A DNA stretch of 64,000 nucleotides from DATAOG01 sp963840925 (GCA_963840925.1 CAWJAY010000046.1:236422-300421), one strand, 5' to 3'; counted from the stretch's first letter, positions 1 to 9,344 are shown. A program made the numbers and translations. Notes: generated by a model not told the origin, from the letters alone.

Positions 1-1401
1 GAGTTCCCCGATCCGCTGACGGTGCGCTACAGCTGGAGCAAGCCGAACCCGTTCTTCCTGCCGATGCTGGCGCATGCGACGCCGTTGTTCATCTACATGC
101 CGGCCCACTATCTGAAGCAGTTCCACGAGCGCTACGCCGATCCGAAGCAGCTCCAGGCGATGGTCGAGGAGACCCAGGCGCGCGACTGGGCCCAGCTGCA
201 CGGCCGCCACGACGATCTGTACAAGTTCGAGAATCCCGAGCTGCCGACCCTGCAGCCCTGGCAAGTGGCGACGCCGCCGCCGGCCGAGAGGTTCGTCTTC
301 GAACGCAACCCCTACTTCCACCGGGTCGACAGCCAGGGGCAGCAGCTGCCGTACATCGACCGGGTCGTGTTCGATGTCGTCGACAACAAGCTGGTCCCGA
401 TCAAGACCGGCGCCGGCGAGACCGACCTCCAGTCCCGCGGCCTGTTCTTCAAGCACTACACCTTCCTCAAGGAGAGCGAGGAGCGCAGCGGCCTGGTCAC
501 GCACTTGTGGCCGACCGCGCGCGGCGCCCACCTCGCGCTCTATCCCAATCTCAACGCCCACGACGAGGTCTGGCGCGGGCTGTTCCGGGACGTCCGCTTC
601 CGCCGGGCGCTGTCGCTCGCGGTCGATCGCGACGAGATCAACCAGATCATGTTCTTCGGCCTCGGCCACGGCGGCAACAACACCGTGCTGCCGCAAAGCC
701 CGTTGTACCGGCCGGAGTTCCGGCAGGACTGGGCCGCCTACGACCCGGAGAAGGCAAACGCGCTGCTCGATGAGATCGGGCTCACCGACCGCTCGCCGGA
801 CGGCCTGCGCCTGTTGCCGGACGGCCGGCCGATGGAGCTCGTGATCGAGACCGCGGGCGAGGAGACCGAGCAGACCGACGTGCTCGAGCTGGTCCAGGAA
901 ACCTGGCTCAAGATCGGCGTCCGGATCCACAGCAAGCCACTGCAGCGCGAGATGTTCCGCAACCGGGTCTTTGCCGGCGAGACGCTGATGTCGATCTGGT
1001 ACGGGCTCGAGAACGGCATCCCGAGCGCGGACATGAGCCCGGGCGAGTTTGCGCCGACCGACCAGAACCACCTGCAGTGGCCGATGTGGGGGCAGTACTA
1101 TCAGACCAAGGGGCAGGCCGGCGAGCCGCCGGACCTGCCAGAAGCGGCCGAGCTGCTCGGTCTGTTCGAGCAGTGGCGGGGCGCGCCATCAACCGAGGAA
1201 CGACGCAAGGTCTGGGACCGGATCCTGGAGATCTACAGCAGCCAGATCTTCTCGATCGGTCTGATCGGCGGGGTCCTGCAGCCGGTTGCGGCGCGCAAGA
1301 CGCTGCGCAACGTGCCGGCCGAGGCGATCTACAACTGGGAGCCCGGGGCTCAGTTCGGGATCTATCGACCGGACACGTTCTGGTTCGACCAGGCCGGCTG
1401 A
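1..1401 (+). CDS. ABC transporter substrate-binding protein, family 5 (peptide/nickel type), 5' partial
   Basis: The reading frame is open from base 1, so the start codon and the signal peptide lie outside the window; 466 codons are visible before TGA. The protein looks like the C-terminal two thirds of a family 5 extracellular solute-binding protein, which captures oligopeptides, nickel or similar ligands in the periplasm for an ABC importer. Typical features are the FRRALSLAVDRDEI segment (shared by DppA/OppA-like proteins, at about residue 200 of the visible part), the YDPEKANALLDEIGL segment that follows, and a C-terminal aromatic-rich tail. The permease and ATPase genes are not downstream, so they must lie upstream or elsewhere. 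The ligand cannot be told from sequence. The frame is clean throughout. Confidence 0.88.
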   Translation, partial: EFPDPLTVRYSWSKPNPFFLPMLAHATPLFIYMPAHYLKQFHERYADPKQLQAMVEETQARDWAQLHGRHDDLYKFENPELPTLQPWQVATPPPAERFVFERNPYFHRVDSQGQQLPYIDRVVFDVVDNKLVPIKTGAGETDLQSRGLFFKHYTFLKESEERSGLVTHLWPTARGAHLALYPNLNAHDEVWRGLFRDVRFRRALSLAVDRDEINQIMFFGLGHGGNNTVLPQSPLYRPEFRQDWAAYDPEKANALLDEIGLTDRSPDGLRLLPDGRPMELVIETAGEETEQTDVLELVQETWLKIGVRIHSKPLQREMFRNRVFAGETLMSIWYGLENGIPSADMSPGEFAPTDQNHLQWPMWGQYYQTKGQAGEPPDLPEAAELLGLFEQWRGAPSTEERRKVWDRILEIYSSQIFSIGLIGGVLQPVAARKTLRNVPAEAIYNWEPGAQFGIYRPDTFWFDQAG

Positions 1402-1544
1402 TTGCGGGCCGGCTCCTGCGCTCGCCCCGAGCCGATGGTCGTCCAGGTCGCGAGCGCCAGCGCGATCAGGACCAGGAGCCAGGCCAAGCCGACCACGGCC
1501 TGGCGGCCGACGCGCGCAAGCTCCCCGACTGTGTCCTCGAGCAC
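1362..1544 (-). CDS. small single-span membrane protein, 60 aa
   Basis: A 60-residue frame starts at a GTG preceded by a strong ribosome site (GAGGAG, six bases upstream), which is the main reason to believe it. One hydrophobic helix spans about residues 17-34 (VVGLAWLLVLIALALATW), with a short acidic/amphipathic N-terminus and a polar, Gln/Asn-rich tail. It overlaps the end of the convergent ABC binding-protein gene by 40 bp and lies about 110 bp downstream of adenosine kinase on the same strand, so it could be cotranscribed with it. I recognise no family. It could be spurious. Confidence 0.4.
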   Translation of the reverse strand: MLEDTVGELARVGRQAVVGLAWLLVLIALALATWTTIGSGRAQEPARNQPAWSNQNVSGR

Positions 1545-1657
1545 GATCTTCTCCTCATGCGAGCCCACGGGCCCGGCAGCCCACGACCGCCGGCCCGGGG
1601 TCCAGCATAGCGGGGGCAGGCTTGACGTTTGGCTAACGCTGGCGCCGCGCGGCCTGG

Positions 1658-2665
1658 CTAAGCGAGCGCCGCCTGCTCGACCAAGAGCGCCAGTGGCCGC
1701 TCCGGGCGGGCGCCATACTGGCCCAGGACCTCGGCTGCGGCGAGGCCGCCCAGGCGCCCGCAGGCGGCGAGCGGCAGCCCGTGGGTCAGGCCGTAGAGCA
1801 GGCCGGCCGCGTAGAGATCGCCGGCACCCGTGCTGTCGATCACCCGCGTGACCGGAGCGGCCGGCACCCACTCGGTCGCTGGGCCCGCGACCAGCACTGA
1901 GCCGTCGGCGCTGCGGGTGAGCGCGGCCAGCCGGATCTCCTGGCGAACCCGCTTGATCGCCTGTTCGAGGTCGTTGGCGCCGTAGAGGCTGCAAATCTCG
2001 GCCTCATTGGCGATCAGGATGTCGACGTGAGTAGCGATCAGGGCCGCGAACTCCGCGCGCCAGCGGTGGACGCAAAACGGGTCCGAGAGGGTCAGCGCGA
2101 CCTGCCGGCCGTGGCGATGGGCGATTTCGGCCGCCTTCAGACAAGCCGCCTTGGCGTTCGGACGATCCCAGAGATAGCCCTCGAGATAGGCAATCTTGGC
2201 GGCGGCGACCTGGTCCTCCTCGACATCGTCGGGGCCGAGCTCGACGCAGGCGCCGAGATAGGTCGCCATCGTTCGCTGGGCATCGGCCGTCACCAGGATC
2301 AGCGAGCGCGCGGTTGGCGGTCCCGCCGCGAGCGGCCGGGTCGTGAACTCGACCCCGGTCGCGCGGATGTCGTGCGCGAACACCTGGCCTAGCTGGTCGC
2401 TCTGGACCTTGCCGACGTAGGCGGCCTTGGCGCCGAGCCCGGCCAGCGCCGCCATCGTGTTGGCGCAGGAGCCGCCGGAGATCTCGACCGCGGGCCCCAT
2501 GTGCTCGTACACGGCGGCCATGCGATCCTGCTCGATCAGGGTCATCGTCCCCTTGGCCAGCGCGACCCGCTCGAGCAGCCGCTCGTCCGCCGGGGCGATC
2601 ACGTCGACGATCGCATTGCCGAGACCGATCACATCGAGCCTGGGCGGCTGCGCGCGTGCACTCAT
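1658..2665 (-). CDS. adenosine kinase (PfkB family sugar kinase)
   Basis: This 335-residue protein has the full PfkB/ribokinase architecture and the length usual for bacterial adenosine kinase. The N-terminal GLGNAIVDVIAP segment and the Gly-rich SGGSCANTMAALAGLG segment (about residues 62-77) belong to the substrate site. The C-terminal signature DSTGAGDLYAAG (about 280-291) provides the anion hole and the catalytic Asp. The family phosphorylates adenosine, or a related ribo-sugar, with ATP in the cytoplasm. Other PfkB substrates cannot be excluded, but the long N-terminal lid region (TLIEQDRMAAVYEHM) is as in annotated adenosine kinases of alphaproteobacteria. The frame is intact. Confidence 0.85.
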   Translation of the reverse strand: MSARAQPPRLDVIGLGNAIVDVIAPADERLLERVALAKGTMTLIEQDRMAAVYEHMGPAVEISGGSCANTMAALAGLGAKAAYVGKVQSDQLGQVFAHDIRATGVEFTTRPLAAGPPTARSLILVTADAQRTMATYLGACVELGPDDVEEDQVAAAKIAYLEGYLWDRPNAKAACLKAAEIAHRHGRQVALTLSDPFCVHRWRAEFAALIATHVDILIANEAEICSLYGANDLEQAIKRVRQEIRLAALTRSADGSVLVAGPATEWVPAAPVTRVIDSTGAGDLYAAGLLYGLTHGLPLAACGRLGGLAAAEVLGQYGARPERPLALLVEQAALA

Positions 2666-2823
2666 CGGACCTCCACTCCACCAATCCGCCGGGCCACTAT
2701 AGAAGGCGGGAATAACCGAGCAAATGACCCGTTTGCCCAGGAAGACGCCGTGAAATCTGGCCGGCGTTCACCAAGCACCGCCGCGATCCTATATCTCCGC
2801 CAAGCCTTGCCGCAGGTGAGCCC

Positions 2824-3561
2824 GTGTTCGACGCGTTGATTCTCGGCCTCCGGGAGCTCGCGGAGCCAAGCGCCCGACGGCTGGTGCTGCGCAGCGTGCT
2901 GATTGCGGTCGGCACGTTCGCGCTGCTGATCGTGACGGTGACCGCGGTCCTGGCCTGGCTCGACGCGACCGGGATTGCCTGGCTCGATACCGCCTTGACG
3001 GTCGTCGGCTCCGCCGCGGCGGTCGTGCTCGCTTGGCTGCTGTTTCCGGTCGTGATCGCCGCGGCGGTCGGGTGGTTTGCCGACGACGTCGCACTTGCGG
3101 TCGAGCGGCGCTACTACCCGGACCTGCCGCCGCCGGTCGGGATGGGCGTGACCCAAGGCGCCCTGGCAAGCCTACGCTTCACCGCGATCGCGGTGCTGCT
3201 CAACCTGCTGGCGCTGCCGCTGTACCTGGTGCCGGGCGCCAACATCCTGATCTACCTGGCCCTCAATGGCTACCTGCTCGGCCGCGAGTATTTCGAGATG
3301 GTGGCCGGACGCCGGCTGCCCTGGTCGCAGGTCGCGGGCATGCGCCGGCGGGCGCGGCCGCGGCTGTGGCTGGCAGGGGCGGTGATCGCGCTGCTGCTGA
3401 CGGTGCCGCTGCTCAATCTGCTTGCGCCGGTCGTCGCAATCGCGTTCATGGTCCATCTGTTCGAGGACTTGCGCCGGCGGTCGGGGGCGCCGGCGGTCGG
3501 TGGCCGGTCGTCGCCATCCCGGGTGGCCGCGATACCGCCAGTTAGCGACAGAAGTGTTTGA
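2824..3561 (+). CDS. EI24/CysZ-like integral membrane protein
   Basis: A 245-residue polytopic membrane protein of the EI24 family, to which the sulfate transporter CysZ belongs. Hydrophobic segments lie at about residues 24-45, 55-83, 117-150 and 175-205. The FDALILGLRELAEP opening and the NGYLLGREYFEMVAGRR stretch (about 145-162) are typical of the alphaproteobacterial branch. The start is a GTG with AGGTGAG just upstream. No sulfur-assimilation genes are nearby, so a CysZ function is not supported by context. The C-terminal 40 residues are low-complexity Ser/Gly/Pro-rich. Confidence 0.8.
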   Translation: MFDALILGLRELAEPSARRLVLRSVLIAVGTFALLIVTVTAVLAWLDATGIAWLDTALTVVGSAAAVVLAWLLFPVVIAAAVGWFADDVALAVERRYYPDLPPPVGMGVTQGALASLRFTAIAVLLNLLALPLYLVPGANILIYLALNGYLLGREYFEMVAGRRLPWSQVAGMRRRARPRLWLAGAVIALLLTVPLLNLLAPVVAIAFMVHLFEDLRRRSGAPAVGGRSSPSRVAAIPPVSDRSV

Positions 3562-3680
3562 CTCCGACCGTACGTGTGTTTAATCGTTGCTGAGGCGGGT
3601 TTTCGTGTCTGTTGGAGGATACTTAGGGTTCCTCGTTCACAGATCACTGAAGAATCCTGCAAGCTAGGGGTTGCGTAGCC

Positions 3681-4331
3681 ATGTTCCGCAAGAAAGACAC
3701 CGAGAACGAACTTCCGGCCGGTGGTGAAGGGGCGTTTCGCCGTCCCGCTGCCGACAGCCCGACCAAGCCGGCCGCGCAACCCGAGCTGCCGCGGCGCAAG
3801 GTCGATCTTCCGACCGGGCCCGGCGGCTCGAGCGCGGCGGCGTCAGTGGGCAGCGCCGAGGCCATCACGACGCCCTCGGCACCGTTGGCCGAGCCGGACC
3901 GCTATGGCGGCAAGCGGCTGATCGTCGGCGAGGGCATTCGGCTGTCGGGCGAGATCAGCTCCTGCGACCGGCTGGTGGTCGAGGGCGAGGTCGAAGTGAC
4001 CTTGAACGACACGCTCGCCCTCGAGATCGCGAGCTCGGGCCGCTTCACCGGCGGCTGCGAGGTCGAGGAGGCCGACATCAGCGGCGTCTACGAGGGCGAT
4101 CTCACGGTCCGCAGGCGGCTGTTCGTGCGCGGCAGCGGCAAGCTCACCGGCACGGTCCGCTACGGCGAGCTCGAGCTCGAGCGGGGCGGCCAAATCGCCG
4201 GGAACATCAGCGTGCTGAGCGAGACCGGCGGCAGCGTCGGCGCGGCCAGGGCCGGCGAGCACAGCTCCGGCCTCGGGCGCTCGGGCCTGTTCCACGAGCC
4301 GGCCACGCCGGACATCGATTCCGAGGACTGA
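3681..4331 (+). CDS. bactofilin (polymer-forming cytoskeletal protein)
   Basis: Bactofilins self-assemble into filaments at the inner face of the membrane and often scaffold cell-wall enzymes. This protein has the family layout: a disordered Pro/Ala-rich N-terminus of about 75 residues, a central beta-helix domain starting at GKRLIVGEGIRLSGEI (about residue 77) with hexad-like repeats (DRLVVEG, GRFTGG, GVYEGDLTV, RRLFVRGSGKLTGTV, ERGGQIAGNISV), and a short disordered tail. The total of 216 residues is somewhat longer than the usual 120-200 because of the N-terminal extension. It stands alone, with no peptidoglycan hydrolase beside it. Confidence 0.85.
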   Translation: MFRKKDTENELPAGGEGAFRRPAADSPTKPAAQPELPRRKVDLPTGPGGSSAAASVGSAEAITTPSAPLAEPDRYGGKRLIVGEGIRLSGEISSCDRLVVEGEVEVTLNDTLALEIASSGRFTGGCEVEEADISGVYEGDLTVRRRLFVRGSGKLTGTVRYGELELERGGQIAGNISVLSETGGSVGAARAGEHSSGLGRSGLFHEPATPDIDSED

Positions 4332-4666
4332 CCTCGCTGGCATCGGCGCGGGCGCCGACCCACCCGGCGCCGCAGAGAGCCGATCGCCCCAGGTAATCCG
4401 GCGCCCTCTGCCGGACCCGTGGTGCGATCCTGGCAGCGGCCTGCTGGAGCAGGCAGGGCCGGTCCCAGCAGGTTTGCGCCTCTTCCGGGCCGCGTTCGGC
4501 GCTCGTTGCTCGAACCGGATACCCGCCCTGGATTTCAAGCCGGAACCGCTTCGTCATCGCAACCCCCGGGGCGACCGGCAGCGGCCAGAGTAGCGCTCTT
4601 GACCCGGTCGAGCGCCGGTTGTCGTCGCCCGACGGACCCTGAGCACGGGGTCAGGAGCCAGCGGCC
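4332..4666. other. no supported gene between bactofilin and Na/Pi cotransporter
   Basis: About 335 bases hold no convincing gene. A minus-strand frame starting at 4557 (MTKRFRLEIQ...) is preceded by a G-rich stretch but soon becomes low-complexity and runs into the bactofilin gene antisense, so I do not accept it. An AGGAG ribosome site at 4653-4657 serves the next gene. Confidence 0.5.
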
Positions 4667-6463
4667 GTGACCGCTGGCGCAATCTCCCCGACCGGCGTCC
4701 TGGTCGAGTTGCTCGGTGCGGTGGCGCTGCTCTGGTGGGGCACTCGCATGGTCCGGACCGGGATCATGCGCACCTTCGGCGCCGATCTGCGGCATATCCT
4801 GCGCCTTTCGCTGCGTAACCGCCTGACCGCGTTCCTGGCCGGGCTGGGCGTCTCGAGCGCGCTCCAGAGCAGCACCGCGACCGCGCTGCTGGTCGCGGCC
4901 TTCGCCAGCCGCGGCGTGGTCGAGACGGCGCCGGCGCTCGCGGTCATGCTCGGCGCCGATCTCGGCAGCAGCCTGGTCGCGCAGGTGCTCTCACTCGACG
5001 TCCACTGGCTGGCGCCGATCCTGATCCTGATCGGCGTCGTGACCCACCTCAGCGCCCAGGCCTGGAGCTACCACGGGCTCGGCCGGGTCGCGATCGGGCT
5101 CGGCCTGTTGCTGCTGGCGCTCCGGCTGATCCAGGCCGCCTCGGCGCCGATGCGGGATGCGATCATCCTGGAGGAGGTGTTCGGGGCGCTCGCCCGCGAC
5201 GTGGTGATCCTGATCCTGGTCGGGGCGCTGCTCACCTGGCTCGCCCATTCCAGCCTCGCGATCGTGCTGCTGATCATGTCGCTGGCCGGCGTCGGCGTGC
5301 TGCCGCTGGCCAGCGCCTGCGCGCTGGTGCTCGGCGCCAATCTCGGCGCCGCGTTGCCGGCGATCGCCGCGACCTACGCCGACCGGCCGGCCGGCCGCCG
5401 GGTGGCGCTCGGCAACCTCGTGTTTCGCCTGACCGGGGTCGCGGTCGCCGCGCCGCTGGTCGGCCTGGCGCTGCCCTGGCTGCAGCGGCTGGAAGTCGAC
5501 CCGGCGCGGGTCGTGGTCGACTTCCACGCCGGCTTCAACCTGATGCTCGGCCTCGGCTTCATCCTGTTCACCGACGTGGTCGCCAGGCTCTGCACCCGCC
5601 TCCTGCCCGACCTGCCGGCCGAGATCGATCCGGAGCAGCCCCGCCATCTCGACCGCTCGACCCTCGACAGCCCGGCGCTCGCGCTCGCCTGCGCGGCCCG
5701 CGAGGCGCTGCGCATGGGCGATCTGGTCGAGACGATGCTGCGGGGGTCTTTCGAGGTGTTCCGCCGCGACGACCGTCAGACGCTCGCCCGGCTGGAGCAG
5801 ATGGAGACCTCGGTCGACAAGCTGCACGAGGCGATCAAGCTGTTCGTCACCGACGTCAGCCGCGAGGCGCTCAATCAGGGCGAGAGCCGCCGCTCGACCG
5901 AGATCCTGAGCTTCACGACCAACCTCGAGCACATCGGCGACATCATCGACAAGAGCCTGCTCGAGCTCGCGGACAAGAAGATCCGGCTGCAGCTCCGGTT
6001 CTCGCGCGAGGGTTGGGCCGAGATCGAGGCGCTGCACGCCCGCGTGCTCGACAACCTGCGGATCGCGCTCGGCGTCTTCATGTCGGGCGACGTAGCGATC
6101 GCGCGCCAGCTGCTCGACGAGAAGGTCGCGGTCCGCGACGCCGAGCGCCAGGCCGCGGAAAACCACTTGGCGCGGCTGCGCGCCGGGCGGCCGGAGAGCA
6201 TCGATTCCAGTGCCTTGCACCTGGACATCCTGCGCGACCTCAAGCGCATCCACTCGCATATCTGCGCGATCGCCTATCCGCTGCTCGACGAGGCCGGCCA
6301 GCTCTACCGCTCGCGGCTGAAGCGGATCGAGCGCCGGGCGCTGGATGAGGAGCCACCCGAGGCCGCGCCCGCCACCTCGGAGCCATCAGGCGAGGTCGCG
6401 CCAGCCGCGACTGCGCCGGCCGCCGCCACCCACGCGCCGCCGCGCCTCACCGCCGCGCGCTGA
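4667..6463 (+). CDS. Na+/phosphate cotransporter family protein with PhoU-like domain
   Basis: This 598-residue protein joins a NaPi-IIb-type membrane domain (about residues 1-310) to a cytoplasmic PhoU-like helical domain (about 330-550). The two inverted Na/Pi repeats are visible as LQSSTATALLVAAF (about 65-78, the QSS motif) and a diverged second copy HSSLAIVLLIMSL (HSS in place of QSS). The PhoU part carries the METSVDKLHEAIKLFVTDVS segment. Such proteins import phosphate or control phosphate efflux. The GTG start is supported by AGGAG nine bases upstream. The Ala/Pro/Thr-rich tail of about 45 residues is probably disordered. The stop abuts the stop of the convergent macro-domain gene (shared TGATCA). 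Confidence 0.85.
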   Translation: MTAGAISPTGVLVELLGAVALLWWGTRMVRTGIMRTFGADLRHILRLSLRNRLTAFLAGLGVSSALQSSTATALLVAAFASRGVVETAPALAVMLGADLGSSLVAQVLSLDVHWLAPILILIGVVTHLSAQAWSYHGLGRVAIGLGLLLLALRLIQAASAPMRDAIILEEVFGALARDVVILILVGALLTWLAHSSLAIVLLIMSLAGVGVLPLASACALVLGANLGAALPAIAATYADRPAGRRVALGNLVFRLTGVAVAAPLVGLALPWLQRLEVDPARVVVDFHAGFNLMLGLGFILFTDVVARLCTRLLPDLPAEIDPEQPRHLDRSTLDSPALALACAAREALRMGDLVETMLRGSFEVFRRDDRQTLARLEQMETSVDKLHEAIKLFVTDVSREALNQGESRRSTEILSFTTNLEHIGDIIDKSLLELADKKIRLQLRFSREGWAEIEALHARVLDNLRIALGVFMSGDVAIARQLLDEKVAVRDAERQAAENHLARLRAGRPESIDSSALHLDILRDLKRIHSHICAIAYPLLDEAGQLYRSRLKRIERRALDEEPPEAAPATSEPSGEVAPAATAPAAATHAPPRLTAAR

Positions 6464-6985
6464 TCAGCCTGGACCGAGCTCAGCCAGGACCTGCTCGGCG
6501 ACCTTGGTCGCCTGGGCGCCGAAGGTCACCAAGCGGACCTCCTCGATCGCGGGCATCGTCGCCAGACAGTCCCGGATCGTGGTCACCGCGATCCGGGTCG
6601 CGGCTTCGAGCGGATAGCCGTAGACCCCGGTGCTGATGCCCGGAAACGCGATCGTCTTGATGCCATTGGCGACCGCGAGCTCGAGCGAATTTCGATAACA
6701 GGCGGCGAGCAGCGCCGGCTCGCCCTGGCCACCGCCCTGCCAGACCGGGCCGACGGTGTGAATCACGTAGCGGGCCGGTAGCCGGTAGCCTTTGGTGATC
6801 CTGGCCTCGCCGGTCGGGCAGCCGCCGATGGTCCGGCACTCGTCCAGCAGCTCGGGCCCGGCCGCGCGGTGGATCGCGCCGTCGACCCCGCCGCCGCCCA
6901 GCAGCCGCTCGTTGGCGGCATTGACGATCGCATCGACTGCCTGCCCGGTGATGTCGCCCTGGACCACGACCATGCGCGCCGTCAT
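6464..6985 (-). CDS. macro-domain O-acetyl-ADP-ribose deacetylase (YmdB-like)
   Basis: A single macro domain fills the 173 residues. The ADP-ribose site is explicit: GDITGQAVDAIVNAANERLL (about residues 9-28, with the conserved NAAN), the GGGGVDGAIHRAAG loop, and GISTGVYGYP in the distal-ribose loop. MacroD/YmdB-type enzymes hydrolyse O-acetyl-ADP-ribose made by sirtuins and remove mono-ADP-ribose from proteins. Its ATG overlaps the stop of the upstream oxidoreductase in an ATGA, which suggests coupled translation. An internal ATG four codons in is an alternative start. Confidence 0.9.
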   Translation of the reverse strand: MTARMVVVQGDITGQAVDAIVNAANERLLGGGGVDGAIHRAAGPELLDECRTIGGCPTGEARITKGYRLPARYVIHTVGPVWQGGGQGEPALLAACYRNSLELAVANGIKTIAFPGISTGVYGYPLEAATRIAVTTIRDCLATMPAIEEVRLVTFGAQATKVAEQVLAELGPG

Positions 6986-7984
6986 CGCTGCCTCTCCGGA
7001 TGCTCGTCGTCCATGGTCAGCACGACCTTGCCGGTGCTCTGACGCGCGAGCAGCCGCTGCAGCGCGCTCTTGGCCTCGCCGAGCGGGTGGGTCTCCGAGA
7101 CGTGCGGCCGGATGCGATCCTCGGCGTGCCAGCGCAAGAGTTCGCCGAAGGCGGCCTGCACCCGGGCCGGGTCGTGCCGGCGGTAGCTGCCCCAGTAGAA
7201 GCCGATCGCGGCGGCGTTCTTGACCAGCAAGAGGTTGGCCGGGATCTGCGGGATCTGCCCGCTCGCAAAGCCGATCACCAGCAGCCGCCCTGCCCAGGCG
7301 ATGCTCCGGAGCGAGGCCGCGAACACTTCGCCCCCGACCGGATCGAAGACCACGTCGGCGCCGCGGCCATCGGTCAATTCCTTAACCCGCGCCCGCACGT
7401 CCTCGCTCGCGGTGTCGATCAGGGCCTGGGCGCCCTGCGCCTTGGCGACCTCGAGATGCTTTGCACCGCGCGCGCTGGCGATTACCCGGGCGCCCAGCGC
7501 CCGGCCGCATTCGACCGCGGCCAGCCCGACGCCGCCCGCGGCGCCGTGCACCAGCAGCGTCTCGCCCGAGCGCAGCCGCCCGGCCCAGGCCAGCGCGCCA
7601 TAGGCGGTGCCGTAAGCGATCGCGAAACCCGCCGCGGACACGTCGTCGATCGAATCCGGCAGCCGGACGACGTTGCCGGCCGCGGTCACCGCGGCCTCGG
7701 CGAAGCCGCCGCGATCGAGGGTCGCCATGACCCGCTCGCCCGGCGGGAGACCGGCGACGCCCGGGCCGCAGCGCTCGATCCGGCCGGCGATCTCCAGGCC
7801 GGGTACGAACGGCAGGTCGGGCTTGTCCTGATACTGGCCTTTTGATCATCAGCGTGTCGGCGAAGTTCAGCCCGGCCGCGCGCACCCGGATCCGGACCTC
7901 GCCCGGCCCGGGCTCGGGCACCGGAATGTCCTCGAGCGCGAGCCCGTCCAGGCCGGTAAGCTCGCGGCAGACGATCGCACGCAT
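6982..7984 (-). pseudogene. NADPH:quinone oxidoreductase / zinc-type alcohol dehydrogenase-like protein, one frameshift
   Basis: An MDR-superfamily enzyme of the quinone oxidoreductase subgroup, about 333 residues when rebuilt. The N-terminal catalytic fold (GEVRIRVRAAGLNFADTLMI) is in one frame and the rest (from about GQYQDKPDLPFVPGLEIAGR) in another. A single extra base in the T4 run at 7840-7843 (AAAA on the coding strand) explains the break, and removing it restores the conserved sequence. The NADPH-binding Rossmann part is intact (VHGAAGGVGLAAVECGRALG). No zinc ligands are seen, as expected for quinone oxidoreductases. It is divergent from the methyltransferase gene and overlaps the macro-domain gene by four bases. 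Confidence 0.85.
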
Positions 7985-8078
7985 CGGCGGTCCTCCGGAA
8001 CCAACTCTACCCCGCCGGACGACCGCCCGGAAGCCTTGCCATGGCGCTGGTCGCAGCCCGCCGGAGGCGTTAGGAAAA

Positions 8079-8612
8079 ATGATGCGCGGCTATTTCGGGA
8101 TCGGCGCCGAGGGCATCAGCAAGCCGATGAACCTCGGCAATCTGATCCGCTCGGCGCACGCGTTTGGCGCAAGCTTCATCTTTCTGGTCGATGCCCACTA
8201 CACGGTCGCGAGCGCGCTCTCGGACACCTCGCAGGCCGAGCTGCAGCTGCCGCTCTATCGCTTCGGCAGCGTCGAGCAGCTGGTGCTGCCCGGCCGCTGC
8301 CGGCTGATCGGGGTCGAGCTGCTCGACGAGGCGACCCTGCTCCCGAGCTTTCGTCATCCGCTGAACGCAGCCTACGTGTTCGGGCCCGAGCGCAGCTCTC
8401 TGTCCGAGGCGATGGTCGCGCGCTGCGATCACGTCGTGAAGATCCCGACCCGGTTCTGCATCAATCTGGCTGCCGCGGGCGCGATCCTGATGTACGACCG
8501 GCTGCTCTCATTGGGCCGGTTCGCGCCGCGGCCGGTGCGCTCCGGCGGTCCGACCGAGGCGATCGGGCCGCACGTTCACGGCAAGGTCATCACCCGCCGG
8601 CGCGACCGGTGA
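8079..8612 (+). CDS. SpoU/TrmH-family RNA 2'-O-ribose methyltransferase
   Basis: A compact 177-residue SPOUT methyltransferase that transfers a methyl group from SAM to a ribose 2'-OH in tRNA or rRNA. The three SpoU motifs are in order: NLGNLIRSAHAFGA (motif 1, about residues 17-30), YVFGPERSSLSEAM (motif 2, about 99-112) and CINLAAAGAILMYDRL (motif 3, about 126-141). In motif 3 Cys replaces the usual Ser. There is no N-terminal substrate-binding extension, so it resembles TrmL-like minimal enzymes. The ATG at 8079 is chosen because GGAGG and AGGA lie just upstream. The last 23 bp overlap the convergent DUF4112 gene. Confidence 0.85.
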   Translation: MMRGYFGIGAEGISKPMNLGNLIRSAHAFGASFIFLVDAHYTVASALSDTSQAELQLPLYRFGSVEQLVLPGRCRLIGVELLDEATLLPSFRHPLNAAYVFGPERSSLSEAMVARCDHVVKIPTRFCINLAAAGAILMYDRLLSLGRFAPRPVRSGGPTEAIGPHVHGKVITRRRDR

Positions 8613-9072
8613 CCCGCTCGCCGGGTCTGCCCTCGCTCGCAGCCTGCGCGGCCAGATGACGGTGCAGCAGCCGCAGGTTGCGACGATTGGACTTGAAGCC
8701 GATGTCGAGCAGGTCGCCGACCACCGGCACGACGCCGACCAGACCGTCGAATCCGAGGTTGCCCAGCATCCGCGCCAGCGTCCAGCCGGAGGCGCCAAGG
8801 CGCCAGGCCTCGTAGATCAGGTAAGCGCTGAGCGCGCTGGTCACCGCATCGCCGAGCCCGGGGATCAGGCCGATGATGCCGTCCAGCCCGAGCCGGAAGC
8901 GCGTGCCGGGCAGTCGATAGCGGTCGTCGAGCCAGTGGCCCAGGCGCTCGATCCGGTGCAGCGCTGCCCGCCTGCGGGGATCGAGCATCCGCTCCGGCAG
9001 CGAGCGCCGCTGCGGCTCAGCGCCGGGCGATCGAGACCGCATCGACGAGGCCGGGAAGGTCATGGCCGGCAA
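8590..9072 (-). CDS. DUF4112 domain protein
   Basis: A 160-residue membrane-associated protein of unknown function. After a basic, disordered N-terminus of about 35 residues the DUF4112 core is clear: ERLGHWLDDRYRLPGT, then RLGLDGIIGLIPGLGDAVTS and a second copy-like element GFDGLVGVVPVVGDLLDIGF, each containing the GLIPGLGD/VVPVVGD turn typical of the family, with hydrophobic helices around them. It ends with a polar tail overlapping the 3' end of the SpoU gene. Confidence 0.85.
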   Translation of the reverse strand: MPAMTFPASSMRSRSPGAEPQRRSLPERMLDPRRRAALHRIERLGHWLDDRYRLPGTRFRLGLDGIIGLIPGLGDAVTSALSAYLIYEAWRLGASGWTLARMLGNLGFDGLVGVVPVVGDLLDIGFKSNRRNLRLLHRHLAAQAASEGRPGERVTGRAGG

Positions 9073-9344
9073 GCCCGACTGGCAGTGGCATGCTGGGCGG
9101 CGCCAGCGGAATCGCAGGAATGATGGGCCTCACGTCCAACGTCGGCTCCGGTACGAGGCGCCTGGATCTTGGCGCGGGCCGTCCGGCGGGTAACGACGCG
9201 TCCGCCGGTCGGTTCCAGCGCCGCCGCGGCTCGTCCCCGGGTCGCTCGGCCTCATCTTGACTCCGGCGCCCCGCCCTGGTTGCCAGACTTGGTTTTTGCT
9301 GATCTCTTGCCCACCTATCTCGAATCGAGCGCGAGAGCGAACCA

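Noticed and set aside
4207..4557. Minus-strand frame starting MTKRFRLEIQ
   Set aside because: Plausible first codons, but no clear ribosome site, quickly low-complexity, and overlaps bactofilin antisense.
4991..6259. 422-residue minus-strand frame opposite the Na/Pi cotransporter
   Set aside because: It is the antisense shadow of a well-supported gene; composition is Gln/Arg/Glu-rich with no domain, as GC-rich antisense frames usually are.
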